Assembly (NCBI GenBank): GCA_023653785.1
Contig: JAMKCH010044186.1
Span: forward strand, 1 to 64,000
Source of the DNA: Ophioderma brevispina
Lineage: Eukaryota > Echinodermata > Ophiuroidea > Amphilepidida > Ophiodermatidae
Reading direction: 5' to 3'
DNA length: 64,000 bases
The position numbers were made by a program, and so were the translations under genes. The notes under the pieces were generated by a model. The model was given only the letters and a program-made list of their open reading frames with translations, was not told the origin of the DNA and made no database searches. Positions 34,912 to 47,510 of the stretch are shown here, piece by piece (the first letter of the stretch is position 1; each line of letters starts with the position of its first letter).

Positions 34912-35767
34912 GACTTGCCTTTGGTCTAATCCCACTTGGTCTAATTGCCATTTTGGCTAACTCCAATTGGTCTAATACCATTTAGTGTAATAGCCATTTA
35001 GGCTAATAACCATTTAGTCTAATAGCCATGTAGTCGCATATTCATCTGGTCTAAATCTCATATCGTCTAATATCCATCTGGTCTAATATCCATTTGGTCT
35101 AATACCCAATTGGTCTAATATCCATCTGGTCTAATATCCATTGGTCTAATATCCATTGGTCTAATACCATTGGTCTAATATCCATTTGGTCTAATACCAT
35201 TGGTCTAATATCCATCTGGTCTAATATCCATCTGGTCTAATATCCATTTGGTCTAATATCCATCTGGTCTAATATCCATTTGGTCTAATATCCATTTGGT
35301 CTAATGTCATCTGGTCCAAATGGGTATTAGACCAAATGGATATTAGACCAGATGGATATTAGACCAAATGGATATTAGACCAAATGGATATTAGACCAGA
35401 TGGATATTAGACCAGATGGATATTAGACCAATGATATTAGACCAAATGGATATTAGACCAATGGGTATTAGACCAAATGGATATTAGACCAAATGGATAT
35501 TAGACCAGATGGATATTAGACCAAATGGATATTAGACCAAATGGATATTAGACCAGATGGATATTAGACCAAATGGTAGTAGACGAAAATGGGCATTAGA
35601 CTAGACGGGCATTAGACCAAATGGCTATTAGACATTTTGGTTGTTAGATTAATTGGATGTTAGACTTAATGGTTATTAGACACATTGGTATTAGACAATA
35701 TGAGTTTAGACCAATTGAAGCTAGACCAAATGGGATTAGACCAAATGGCAATAAACCGACGCAAGTC
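34912..35767. repeat. Large hairpin made of a TTGGTCTAATATCCA minisatellite
   Basis: From 34912 to about 35315 the unit CATTTGGTCTAATATC (about 17 bp) repeats on the plus strand. From about 35318 to 35767 the same unit repeats as its complement. The outermost bases GACTTGC and GCAAGTC, and the diverged outer units, also pair. The whole is one palindrome of about 856 bp with its centre near 35316. Inner units are nearly identical and outer ones diverged. Confidence 0.95.
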
Positions 35768-35793
35768 AGGGTACTCAAATCGTAAGCGCCAGG

Positions 35794-36155
35794 TACATGG
35801 TATATAGGCTCTCTGTGTCACCGAAAGTCCTCCATTTACTCACACCCAAAGATTTCCGGGTTTTTTTTCGGAACAAAATTAATTCGATTTTAAAAGAGAA
35901 ATTTCTTCTACTTTGCCTCAAATCCACTAAAAAATAAATATCTTGATTTGAGGGTTTAAAAACCACAATTTTCAGAGGGTTTAAAAACCACAATTTTCAG
36001 TTACCTGACCTCAGAAAGACCCATGGTTTCGGCAATTTTTGACCATGTTGACGGGGTTTATTTTACTGATTGGTCCTTGACTGGGAACTTGGTGGAAAGT
36101 CCGGGAGTACAGGCACTCAAGTTCATTGTTAAGTGCCCAACCAACCTCATGGGAC
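35794..36155. repeat. Direct duplication, copy A (no MITE)
   Basis: About 362 bp, nearly identical to 36297-36660, from TACATGGTATATAGGCTC to CAACCTCATGGGAC. Copy A is followed by a 21-base A-tract at 36156-36176. Confidence 0.95.
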
Positions 36156-36176
36156 AAAAAAAAAAAAAAAAAAAAA

Positions 36177-36296
36177 TTTCCGTAAATTAACATTTTTTAT
36201 GTTTTTTGTTTTTTATTTTTATTGTTTTTGTAAAACAGATTTTCCGTAAATTTACGGAAAATCTGTTTTCTTAATTTACGGAAATTTTTAACAGTG
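36177..36296. mobile_element. 3' part of the TACACTGTTAAAA MITE family
   Basis: TTTCCGTAAATTAACATTTT through ACGGAAATTTTTAACAGTG matches the right half of the complete element at 48654-49020. TA follows at 36297. The left half is replaced by an A-tract. Confidence 0.9.
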
Positions 36297-36660
36297 TACA
36301 TGGTATATATAGGCTCTCTGTGTCACCGAAAGTCCTCCATTTACTCACACCCAAAGATTTCCGGGTTTTTTTTCGGAACAAAATTAATTCGATTTTAAAA
36401 GAGAAATTTCTTCTACTTTGCCTCAAATCCACTAAAAAATAAATATCTTGATTTGAGGGTTTAAAAACCACAATTTTCAGAGGGTTTAAAAACCACAATT
36501 TTCAGTTACCTGACCTCAGAAAGACCCATGGTTTCGGCAATTTTTGACCATGTTGACGGGGTTTATTTTACTGATTGGTCCTTGACTGGGAACTTGGTGG
36601 AAAGTCCGGGAGTACAGGCACTCAAGTTCATTGTTAAGTGCCCAACCAACCTCATGGGAC
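36297..36660. repeat. Direct duplication, copy B (next to the MITE)
   Basis: Near-identical to 35794-36155. The TA at its start is the target site of the MITE fragment to its left, whereas copy A shows the uninterrupted site GGTACATGG. Confidence 0.95.
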
Positions 36661-37534
36661 ACACAACCTCATATTACCCCTCAACAGCTCGATGTCATTC
36701 AACTTGTATCATATCTTGTCATGTAGTATGCGGTATGGGATATTTGTTTTGGCAGATATTAATACCCTGCAATTATTAATGCTTCAAGTTATATTTTTCC
36801 TTAAAATGTAATTTTTTATAAAAGTATCGGATATCTCCGACACTTTTATCAAGGCTTACTGGAGGTGAGTGTGAATATGACACCCTTTTTTTCAATGTGA
36901 ACTTAGACCTTAGATAAACCTGGGATCATAATAAACATAGAGCCCAGTTTTAGTCACATTCATTTTTAAACAAGTATTAGGCCTATATCTTGCCTTAATT
37001 GCTTATTTTACAAGCTCATCAAAACTGATACATGAAAACAATGATGTATATAGAAACAAAAATCCCATACCCTTAATTACTCATATATATACAAGAGATA
37101 TCACACCAGGTTTGTTACTTTAAGTGATTTTAAATGTTTAAGGAAGATATCTGTAGTACAATAAAATGAATTGTTTTTGTTGTCATAATTAATTTTGACC
37201 AATATTGGTCTATATGGAAATGTATGCTTTTTTTAGAAAGAAAACAATAGTAACATTTTATTTGATTTATGGTTCTTGATTATGAGAATAAAAGCCAAAA
37301 TTTCATTTTGACAATAAAAGTTGCAAACCAAATGATCTGTCTTGTTCACGCTTTATTGATTTGGCGTGATTAGAAACTGATGCAAGTTACCCAGATAGGT
37401 ATACAGTCAGGAAAATGGGTGATTTTATTCGAATGAGTATAACTCGGGTTTGGCATGTGCAATTTTTTTTTTTAAACAGGTTTTTTTTTAATTTAGACTT
37501 CCAGAAATTGCTTTTTGCAAAGATAAATTGAGGG
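36661..37534. other. Noncoding stretch, no recognised feature
   Basis: AT-rich, no coding or repeat signal recognised. Confidence 0.5.
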
Positions 37535-37830
37535 CACATGTGGTCCAGTGGATACAATGACCGCCCCATGACCCAAAGGTCCTGGGTTCAACTCCCGCTG
37601 AAGCCAATATGTTGTGCACTTGGGCAAGGCACTTTACCTCGCTTGCTTCTCTCCACCCATGTGCTAAATGGGGAGCTGTTATAGGAATATTGTCCATTGA
37701 GCGCCGCCCAAGGTATGAGTATGCATTGGGCATTTGTAAGGCAGCTGACATATTCTAGTGGCAGCGGAATAAATAAAAGCGCTTTGATACATTGTAAAAG
37801 GCGCTATATAAATGTCGACATTTATTTATA
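37535..37830 (+). mobile_element. tRNA-derived SINE
   Basis: The head has an A-box-like TGGTCCAGTGGATA and a B-box-like GGGTTCAACTCCC (37585). The body contains TGTGCACTTGGGCAAGGCAC and TAAATGGGGAGCTGTTAT, shared with the copy at 45172-45510. It ends in GGCGCTATATAAATG. No protein. Mobilised in trans by a LINE if active. Confidence 0.8.
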
Positions 37831-39148
37831 TTACTTTGCAGAGACTTCCTTTTAGATTTCTTTACTAAACCACGACAAAAATGAGTAACTTCTTTTTGAA
37901 GCATGTAGTACATGCATCATCTTGGTGTTAGCGATGAGCAGTCTACTGACACAGAACGCAGCAACTACCATTCCATCAAATACCAACTATAAGCCATAAA
38001 CACGTTAAAAGGACAAGATCAAATGTATTATTTTTAACATTGAAATCCAGAAGTGTTAAAGAACCCGCGGCCACCAAAAACAGGAAACAAACGAGTGCAG
38101 AGGCTAATGCCTAAGAATCGCAGAATGTCTTAGCAAAACAAATAAGATAGAAACGAACTGGAAACAGGTGGTCAAAAACTTTTACAGAGAGAAAGGGAGT
38201 TGAAAATACAAAATATTCTACGCTTAAAAACAGCCCTCATCGATACTATTTGTTCTACCTTATAGCAAGACTTTATGGTGACCCGAACATGTTAAAATCG
38301 TGCCTATTTTCTTGCTCCTTTCACCTCTCTCGCCATTCCCTGTCGGTTAGCATCCACAAAATACAAAGCTTTACGCTACCCTTAAGGGACAGAAAAATAG
38401 GCTCCGAGATGCTATTTTTCACGTCAGGTAAAATATGGACCGTAGACCAGTTCCGCCTCCGAACGCGCAATCCCCAGCGAATTCGGCAGACACAAGTTGC
38501 CTTTGGAAATAAAACATTACTAATAACAAGCAATGTAAGGACACGAACAATTTTTAGGATTTGATCAATTTATGGTCTAGATCATAAATCTAGAAATCCC
38601 AAGTCTCCCTCCGTTTCCGATATCTGTGACAAGCGAACTTTTATCTGACGGTTACAAGATTGAGGTGAAGACTAACAGTTTGCATACATCCTATAGGCCC
38701 ATATATACATGTAAGACCTGGTTTAAATATTCTCAACGTGTTCAAGCTTAATTGTCACAATCTTACTCGATGCTGTATTGCCGCATACAGCTCTGGGGAG
38801 TAAGTATAAGATAATGCACGGTGCAGTGCATTCGCAGATATAATTGAACTGATTGGTAAATTAATATGCATTAGCAGGGTCACTCGCGCTTTGCGATTGC
38901 GCATTAGTCAATTCTTCACATATCTTGATTTTGCCTAATTAGCGTAGTAGATTTACTTACTGATAATTATGATCTTGATATATCAGATCTAGTTGAATTG
39001 GTAAAATCGGTTTTAAACACCACAGATTTTTCTAATTGGCCATTGAAGGACATACTTGTGTTATAGTTGCGTGCCTTTTGGCGTCAACTTAAATCTGTTC
39101 CTTCCCCTTTCGTTAAAGCTGCATGGTCTGGGAGGTTGTGATAATGAA
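37831..39148. other. Noncoding stretch, no recognised feature
   Basis: Positions 38250-38565 are open on both strands (104 and 70 codons) without recognisable protein features. Confidence 0.45.
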
Positions 39149-39551
39149 CGTTCCATTCAATCGTTTCAAGTCAATGCAGGCGTGCATTATTAAACTATTG
39201 TTTATTGGTGAACTCCTGATACTGATAATGAACGCCCGATAATGCACCATGCATATTCAAGTCGATGATATGCACGCATGTATATTCAAATGTAATGTCA
39301 CCGTGTATTTATCACAAATATACTGCTGTACCAGTTTATATCATAAACCACTGGTAGCATTTTTTGAAATGGGTTTTTTTTCGGTGCAAGATATATTCGT
39401 AATAATGCACTATACCTCAACTTTGAATAAGCATGGATGCATTATCGGGCGTGCACGTGCATTATCAGTACCAGAAGTGCACCAATAAACAGTGGTTTAA
39501 TAATCATGATAATTCACACCTGCATTGACTTTCCCTTCAAGTGGAAGCACT
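39149..39551. repeat. Foldback element with GATAATGCACGCCCGATAATGCA motifs
   Basis: The left arm, TCAAGTCAATGCAGG and TGTTTATTGGTG and CGCCCGATAATGCA, pairs with the right arm, TGCATTATCGGGCG and CACCAATAAACA and CCTGCATTGACTTT. Probably a MITE. Confidence 0.8.
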
Positions 39552-39574
39552 TGAACATCCGATTTGAATACCGT

Positions 39575-39850
39575 GAGATTTGATTCTCTCTATCATTTTC
39601 TTTCTTTGTCCTATTTTTATTTCCTATCTATTTCTTTCTTCTATTTTGTTTCTTTTCTCTTCTTGACTTTACATCTTTGTTTTCGTTGTTCTTTCTTTCT
39701 TTTTATCTTTTACTGTACTTTGTGCTACTGTCTTTCTATTTCTTTTTTTTTTCACTCCTTCAGTGGTCAGTCCTCTCAGTTTCTTTTCTTTAATTTGGTT
39801 TTAGTGTTTGTTTGTTTTTTTTCCCTAACCTTTCTTTCCATCTTTAGTTT
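39575..39850. repeat. Pyrimidine-rich low-complexity tract
   Basis: TTTCTTTCTT/TTCTATTTC-type sequence gives a 133-codon Phe/Ser/Leu-rich open frame on the plus strand, which is an artefact of composition. Confidence 0.85.
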
Positions 39851-40689
39851 CCACAGAATTCAAGCAAAGCACACTTACCAGTATAGTTACCACGTCACGT
39901 TTATGAAACCCAGTAAGTTAAAAAGACTGATTAACAATAAACATTATTTCCTCACAAAGATCTAGTTTAACCACCGTTCTATTTCCCTTGTATTTTCAAT
40001 ATTATATCATCACCCATCATTCGTCAAATAACTAATTACGACCGACGTGATCTATTTGACAGATCAGTTAATCAGAGGCAGTCCGTCAAAGAGTATGCGA
40101 TAAAATGTCACGAACAATAATTTGATGTATCTGAGCTATGTACTATCATCATTCCATACAATATCTTTACTGAAAATACAGATGGGTCTTGCCAGGTGAA
40201 AATGATAGCAATTTCTGTGTCAACTGATCTGTAAATCTTCAGATATAATAAGAGATATATTGGTAAACTTGAAAGGATTACTAATTTGGAAACAGTTTGT
40301 CGAATTTCCCGCTATCATTCTGAAGATTCTCCACGTTAGATAGAATTTTATCTAACCTTTGGGATCTGTACAATTTTCACACACATTTGGTACATGCATT
40401 TTGGGTTGATCAACAAATTATGTACACAACTATACAGTGGTTGAAATAGTACCCAAGGTTGAGTAACATTGTCCCCAGTATTTTAAAAGTGTAAGGGAAT
40501 AAATATATTTATGTTCCTCTTAAGAACGGTATTTTGTAGGCTGCACTTTTAAACAAGTTTAACTTAGTGCGTCTAAAGGGGCATTTCATCCGTAGCCCAC
40601 CCCCTGTCCCCGACTTACCTAAAAAGTGTTTAAGGCAGCTCAATTGTTGGCCTTAGTATTGCATAAGTACCTGATCTTACGTACAGATT

Positions 40690-41333
40690 CCATCTTCTCT
40701 ACAACAAATTCAACACTTGGTTGTCTTCTATCTGTAAATTCAAGCAGCGCTAAGACCAACCGTTCAGATGACAAACAACTTTTAGGTATATATTCGCTAC
40801 AAGAAATGATGGTATGTTCTGTCCGATAACTGATAGAAATTAAAAACAAATTGACTAATAAGACAAATTCACAAATCGTTTGTTCATCTCGCCAAATTCC
40901 GAGATAGGAGGCAAGAGAAATTATTGAGAATAAACTTTCATTCCGAGATATCTAATGAACCACAAACAAAATGTGCTTGAATAACGAAATGCACCTTTAA
41001 TCTTAACCTTTACCATTTTTAAAAGCCAAAATAGGTGAAGCACAAATTTTAAAACATAGCCAGTATGGCCAGATGATACATTTTCAGGCAATTTTTTTCC
41101 AAACGTCAACCATCTCATTGATACTATTTCTAGGCCTAAATCACCTGATGATCCTCATTCCAATTCTCTTATAACATATAAAAATCAGTTGCAGTGAACC
41201 ACGATCATCCATTTCCCATTCGCCTAAAGCCTTTGATACGGCTACGAATCTAAATACACGCTCTACATACGCCACAGCCCGTCTCTGATACAACACTACA
41301 TTGACAAACCAGTATGCAACATTGAGACGGCAC
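40690..41333 (-). other. Possible pair of minus-strand coding exons, unknown protein
   Basis: Candidate exon a ends at 41141 with ATCATCAG before GTGATTT. Its frame includes RRAVAYVERVFRFVAVSKAL. Candidate exon b, about 40823-40690, follows cttgtag and ends AAGATCAG before GTACTT. Its frame includes EYIPKSCLSSERLVLALLEF. The phases of the two (2 and 2) fit each other, and both look protein-like. No family was recognised with confidence and the acceptor of exon a is unclear. Confidence 0.2.
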
Positions 41334-41605
41334 GTCAATGAAGTGGGGAAAAATTGTTCTTACGTTGCGCGACATTTAGAGGTGTTTCAAAGCTCATAAA
41401 TCAATTGATGACATGAAAGCAAATTATAAAGGTATTAAAAGAGTTTCTATGATTGCACACTTTAGGTTATGTCTCCAGTTAGTTCTCGTGAGACGTTTCG
41501 CCAGTATGACTGATAGTAATATCATTTTTGTCTTTTGGGAGATGCGAACATGTGATGACAGTAGGAATTAGGAGTCTCATCTCAACTTAACATCAATGTT
41601 CTATT

Positions 41606-41741
41606 TCGAGGGTTTTGTGCAAGAAGGCCCCCATCTGCAATAGCTGCCATTTGTCAGTTGTGTTCTTGTTACGTGTTATACCTGCCAAATCTAGCATGTG
41701 GCAGCTATTGCAGATGGGTCCTTTTGGCCTAAACCCTCGAT
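41606..41741. repeat. Hairpin element
   Basis: TCGAGGGTTT and GGCCCCCATCTGCAATAGCT at the left pair with AGCTATTGCAGATGGGTCC and AAACCCTCGA at the right, with a loop of about 60 bases. Confidence 0.85.
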
Positions 41742-41885
41742 TGTGAACGCTTCAAAATGGCTGAAACAAGGCTAAGTTGTCCTATACGCTACATGCCAGT
41801 CCGACGAGGTTAAGACAGACACATTAAATAAAGCAGAGAGCAAGTCGCAGCCAGGGGATGTCGGATAGTATCGTCCCTACCTCCC

Positions 41886-41998
41886 CATCCAATTCACCCT
41901 GCTTATAACCCCTTCAACCCTGGTTATAACCCTTTCAACCCTGGTTATAATTCTTTCATCCCTGACTATAAGCATTTCAACCCTGGTTATAACACTTA
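41886..41998. repeat. Short tandem repeat, 22-bp unit
   Basis: CAACCCTGGTTATAACCCTT and variants, about five copies. Confidence 0.85.
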
Positions 41999-42009
41999 AA
42001 GTCATTGGT

Positions 42010-45000
42010 TTTTAAGACGGGTTTCTCAAATGACGGCGCTTCTAAAATGAACGCACATGATTCGATAAGCCATCTTAAACAACATTGACCTAATATCCCG
42101 CCTAAGATTAATTAAGTTTTTGGGGCTCATTGGAATGCATTCAGCTAATGTTGATTCCGATATATCCATGAAAATGCATAATTGTAATATTTTGAGAAAA
42201 AACTCTTGATCTCTCTCTATATTCGCCTGTAGTGCCAAAAGAGCTAACACGAAAAGTTTAGAACCTCGAAATAAATGAACGTATTAAAATGCACATGTCA
42301 CCATATTACTCATATTTGTAGTAAAATAATCGATAGGTATATACGATTTATAGACTGAGACAAAATATACACCGTTTGTATGTATACGTTATCTTAAGAG
42401 ACTTATTAAACATATATTAAACTTTTTTTAAAAATCAAGTCCTTTTTCCGTTTAATGTTGGCTGCCCATTATCATAATTATAAACGTATCCATTGCAGAA
42501 GCATCAACTATGAGCACACGTTCTAAAAGTAATCTATCCGTGGCAATAACACTAGAAAAAGTTCTTTCGTTAATGATTCTTGACTGCATAAGTTTGAAAC
42601 ACCCATTTAAAAGGGTTTCTTAATTTCAAATAATTCTAGATCATCTTTAAGGAACCCTTCAATTGTCCTTATTTGTTCTTCGTTTCAGCTATTTTCACAG
42701 CTTCCTATATCTTGTACATAGAGTTGTTTCTCTAAAAGCGCTTACGCATTGTAACAGGAAATAACCTTTGACCTTTTGTCGTAATTGCGACATCGTTCCT
42801 CATCATATAATACTTAAATACACATGTACTAATGTTCACGACCATCCCATTTAACTCTGCAAACGAGACTGAGGTTTTTGGAGATTTGTTACTGTTATCG
42901 TCTTTGCGCAACCAGAATGTCATAGTTGAAACAAATAGTTCACTGAACTAGTTTATATCCGTGCTAGACAGTGCCATTTCACTTCGGAGGACGAAATAGT
43001 CGTTCAGAAGCGCATACAACAAAACAAAGAAATGCCATAATGTCGCTAAAGGCAGATCATTCATTTTCGAATCACTTTGGTAGTATTAAGGGGGATGTTC
43101 GAGTTGTGTTTGGAGGGATTAAACTCCCCTTCACTCTCTTGCCCCCTGCAAAGACCACGTTGCTCCATTTTTTCTGTCATTGTTTACGAAAACACAAATT
43201 CATCCCTTAAACGCTGCATCCGTGGGATTCCTTTTGTCATCAAACAACCCATCGGCAACTTAAACATCTGAGCACCCAGATGGGGTCTAACCACCAACTA
43301 TTTGTTAATTAAACTACCAAAAATGTATTCGCCGCAGGTTTGTCCATGTCCATTTAACTTGCCATTATATTCATAATTCATTCACAATCAATCAAAACAT
43401 AAAATTTGATTTTCTAGAACAACATAAACGTTATCTTTTTCTTAAAGACATTAAGATCCAAGAAGCTGAAAGCGTCCTCCGGGCTCTTCACGGGGACCAC
43501 CAGAAACGACGGGCAGCGTAAGTTGAAGCTCAAGTTTACGGCTCGAGTTTGCCAGACAGAAAGTTGAGACAATATCATGCATAGATGCCTATACACACCC
43601 TTAAGGAAAAGGTTTCTAAAATAATATCAACATGGGTAGTTTAACACCTGAATTGTAGACCGCACACGTAAATTTCTTAGTGTAGTTTTACGTCTAGATG
43701 TTGACCATTGCAAGTGGACTCGTTATACGTTGGTCATCAGAGTGGCCACGCAAGCTGCCCAATAAAAATAAAAATATCCTCAAAACTGTAACACAAGGCT
43801 GAACCATCAACAGAGAAGATTAGAATCTCGGGAATTTAGGCTCACTTTCCGTCAGATGAAGAGGTCCTTAAGCTTAAACAAAGGGCATATCGGTCCCTGG
43901 ATATCGGTGTTACTTTGTTTTTGAACACATTTATTGTTAACATAAAACATGTAAAATCTAACAGCATTATCGTAATTTTAATACTAATATTGTTGCCTTT
44001 ATGTTTAATCCACGAAGGAATCAATTGACACCAAGAATGTTATTATTAATTTTAAAATTTGGTGTTATTCATATCACATGCAGGTGTTAAAACTCTAATT
44101 AACTCAAAACAGGTTTTTAAATACACTTTTGACTGTTATTTATTAAGATAGCGATCCTAACCATAATAATCCAGAGAACAAAACGAAATATCGGACAACA
44201 AATTATATTGCAAAAATCGCAAGTTAAATAAACCAGTATACCACCAATAGATTTTCCAGTATATGATCTTAGAATTAATAATTCAACACTGGTGGTACGT
44301 TAACATCTTTAGACGTCTACCTTTGGGTGTTAATATAACACAAATTGACGGCAATTTAGAAGAAATAGTGTTATTTTGACAGCTTAATTTAAATAATATC
44401 AAAATTTACATAATGACTAAGTATTACAATGACTAAGGGGCACCTTTGTAACTAATCGGCGTCCATGCACTGGTGTTTAAGATCATTAAGTGTTACAAAT
44501 AACACCAACAACCGCTGGTTGTAACACCAATGTCAGTAGAACTATGTCAAAAATATGGGTCACAACTCGTCTGTACTCGACTATACTTGATACTTGGTAA
44601 ATAAACTTAGTAGAAAAACACCGACTTGAAATTTTTCCGAGGAGCATTAAGGGTCAACAACTCTTTATCAGTCCTGTTTTCAACTTTTCAGTCACTCAAA
44701 GGGGCTTAAGTTTAATTCGTATTTGTATTATGATCAAATTATTAATGCTATAAATAATCATAGAGCGTTACCTACTTTTCGTGACAAAAATGTGAGATAT
44801 CTATCTTATCAAATTTGACAGGCTATTACGTTGAATGGTCATTACCAAAATCAATTCGGCTTGTTAACACTAACAAACAGGACAAACAAACCTCTTGAAC
44901 ATGTAATCAGATTGGACTTTTAAGGGTATAGGCATTGGAATCTCAACCCATTTCCCGGCGTTGTGCTCAAATCTTCTTATTTTCCCCTTGTAAAGAATGA

Positions 45001-45171
45001 TTGAAATCTTGTGGAATTCTTCCAAAAGTTAAACGTTTTGTTTAGGTGCCAAAAACGAGGTATTCAAAGTTACATTTTTGATATTCTCCATTAAATAGTC
45101 TAAGAGTAATGGTTTTACTTTACTTTTAACATGGTGTTAATTTGTACATTTGTCATTTGTTAATCATGCTA
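42010..45171. other. Noncoding stretch with weak minus-strand protein-like ORFs
   Basis: Minus-strand frames at 42250-42026, 42923-42732 and 43596-43414 look somewhat protein-like but lack a consistent exon chain. From 44000 on, AT-rich sequence with repeated AACACCAA/TTGGTGTT motifs, probably decayed MITEs. Confidence 0.35.
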
Positions 45172-45510
45172 TGAGCACGTGTGGCCCAACGGATAAAGCG
45201 CAGGACCCATGATCATATAAGAACATTGTAAATCGTGAGTTCGAGCCCCCTGAATTCAACGCGTTTGTGTCCCTGGGCAAGATACTTAATCTCAATTGCC
45301 TCGTCGACCCAAGCGAAATATGGAGAGCTGTTATGGGGATTATCACAATCTAAGTGCTAATAGGCAGTGCGCTTATTGGCCAGCAGCACACCTAAATGAA
45401 GCGACATGATTCTGGCGATTTCCTGATGGCAGCGTAATAATGGCTTTGCGCACTGAGACAGCATTGTTGTGTTTGCAGTATATAAGTGTGGTATTATTAT
45501 ATTATTACAT
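45172..45510 (+). mobile_element. tRNA-derived SINE, same family as 37.5 kb
   Basis: The head has TGGCCCAACGGATAA (A box) and GAGTTCGAGCCCC (B box). The body GTGTCCCTGGGCAAGATACT and TATGGAGAGCTGTTATGGGG matches the other copy. The tail has GCAGTATATAAGTGTGG and TTATTATATTATTA. Confidence 0.8.
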
Positions 45511-45559
45511 AGCTTTGACTATCGCTGGTGTAATTTAAACTATTTTAACACAAATTATC

Positions 45560-45775
45560 TTTTCCTGGATGGTCAAATATTTTTTTTACTTGCAGTCAAT
45601 ACTGTTATGTGGTCAAGATAAAATTAACCACACTTTGGTTTTGCTTGTGTGACTTACACGAACACGTCCTTATAGCCACAGTGCATTGTAGGATAATGTA
45701 AAATCTTTACACCACATAAGAGAAATGACTGCCCGAAAGAAAATTCATTGACCATCCAGGAATTGAACCTGGGCC
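45560..45775. repeat. Inverted repeat with a B-box-like sequence on the minus strand
   Basis: TTCCTGGATGGTCAA at about 45563 and its complement at about 45749 are inverted. On the minus strand CCAGGTTCAATTCCTGG resembles a tRNA T arm. May be a SINE fragment. Confidence 0.45.
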
Positions 45776-46237
45776 TTCGGATCTTCCGTTACCTTTCTCT
45801 TACCCTATTTTCCCATGTTTTTCCCATAGATCGAATAATCCCCTAATAGAGGTGAGTCTATTATACAAAGATACTCTGCTAGTTTGCTATCAGTATCACC
45901 TTTCCCAATCCCTCAGATATTTTAACTCTTTTATTTCCCGGTGTCGTCCCAACATATACGTACCCTTAAAATAGAGATTTATTCCTTCAAATTCTCCTAC
46001 TTTATTACTATTCACTTAATAACACCTAAATACATACAGCATAGCGACAAGATAATTGTGACGCCCCTTAAAGACTAAGATGTTAGAGACCAGATGATAC
46101 CTCCAAGACAAAACGTCCGACCCCATTGGCCTTTGAATGACACTTTGGCCTCCTTGTGCACTTGGCGGTAATAGGCCGGGAGGGAGATTCTCTTTCCTGC
46201 CTCCTCTTCGTATGACAAACATCTTGCTATTTGTATC

Positions 46238-46465
46238 TTAGAAGTAAAGATGTGTCAATTGATGGGCGAATATAGCTATGAGGTGCATATTAATTGAAGG
46301 TGTAGAAATTTCATTGAAAATGGCGATGTTTCCTTCATCAAGTATGTCAGCTTGGGTAAAGGGAAAATTTTGAACTGGACGATTTCCGTTATCGTAATGC
46401 GTTATGTTGTTGATTTTGGATTGGTGATGCTGCTGGTTTTGTGTTTGCTGATTTTCATTAGCCAT
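46238..46465 (-). CDS. Small open frame with good start context, unknown
   Basis: 75 codons starting ATGG after AAGT (purine at -3), with a Gln/Asn-rich start (MANENQQTQNQQHHQ), then NFPFTQADILDEGNIAIFNE. No family recognised. A second frame of 68 codons follows at 46222-46016 on the same strand. May be a first coding exon, a small protein or chance. Confidence 0.15.
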   Translation of the reverse strand: MANENQQTQNQQHHQSKINNITHYDNGNRPVQNFPFTQADILDEGNIAIFNEISTPSINMHLIAIFAHQLTHLYF

Positions 46466-46479
46466 ATACTTATTTCTTT

Positions 46480-47510
46480 CTCGAAAATATGTTTATTTTT
46501 CATCTGATACACAACTGAAAGTTGCCGCCTATATTGTTTTAACATTTAAGTGAAACAGAGAATATGGCTAACACTGATAACAGATTTAGTTATTCAAAAT
46601 AGCTAACAGATTTAGTTAAATTCGTTGCTTTTAAAAAATAGTTTTGCTTTCTTTCAAGAAACATATACCAATTCAAACATCAATTGAAAGAGAGTGTAAA
46701 TATTAGTCAACTCGAAGTCTGACAAATTACTGATTCACTAGCTAAATTGTAGTTTTTACCTGAATCTTGGTTTTAACATAAATAATAATTCCTTTTCTTT
46801 CTTCTTTACTGTGTTTAATATAGAAAGTTAGCTGTGCTGAACTTTCCCGGAACTTTCACTTAATTGAAACTTGCATTCAATGGAATATTGTTGATTGCTT
46901 GAAAAAATTGACAGGAAAGGTCACAAGAATTCCATTGGATTCGAAAGTTTATTGTTTCTTTAACAATCATGATGTCGCTGCGCACCTGCGCTTGTGTATA
47001 ATTGTTTTTACATAAACAAATTGAAATCTTTAAGATGTATATAGTATTCTGCAACCTGCTACCAAAGTTATTGTACGCTTTCTTTAATTTTATAGTTTTG
47101 AATTTTCTTTAGTCGATGTTATACTAGAACTACATATCATTGACATTGAGAATTGTAAAATCCGGGACAACGGATATTTGTAAATTGTAGAATTATATGA
47201 TTTATCTTCCCGTGTATTGCATTTTCTACATATGTAAAATTATGGCACCGCCTATATAGATTTCTCTGTTTATTTTGTGTCCTAAATTGCATTTTATTTT
47301 GATTTATGATTGTACTGAATTGTTTGGCTACTAAAATTACGACTAAAAATAAAATATAGTACAGACAGTAGTCATTATATAAGTTCATGACTTTACTTCG
47401 ACCCTGTCAGTCCTTTACATCGCGCGCCAAAAACGCTAATTTCCTTATGTCTTATACGTGCGTTGTCTTCGGCATCGCGTGTGTAAAATTTCTTACAATC
47501 GCTTAAATGA
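46480..47510. other. Noncoding stretch, no recognised feature
   Basis: AT-rich; no coding or repeat signal recognised. Confidence 0.5.

Noticed and set aside
39564..39965. 133-codon Phe/Ser-rich plus-strand ORF resembling membrane segments
   Set aside because: It is a translation of a TTTCTT-type pyrimidine tract.
41141..41338. Resemblance of a minus-strand frame to part of a RasGEF domain
   Set aside because: Only a loose pattern of hydrophobic and aromatic residues; flanking RasGEF blocks are absent.
42026..42250. Minus-strand ORF with a faint resemblance to ISXO2/Merlin-type transposase helices
   Set aside because: No catalytic block and no terminal repeats found; similarity is too vague.
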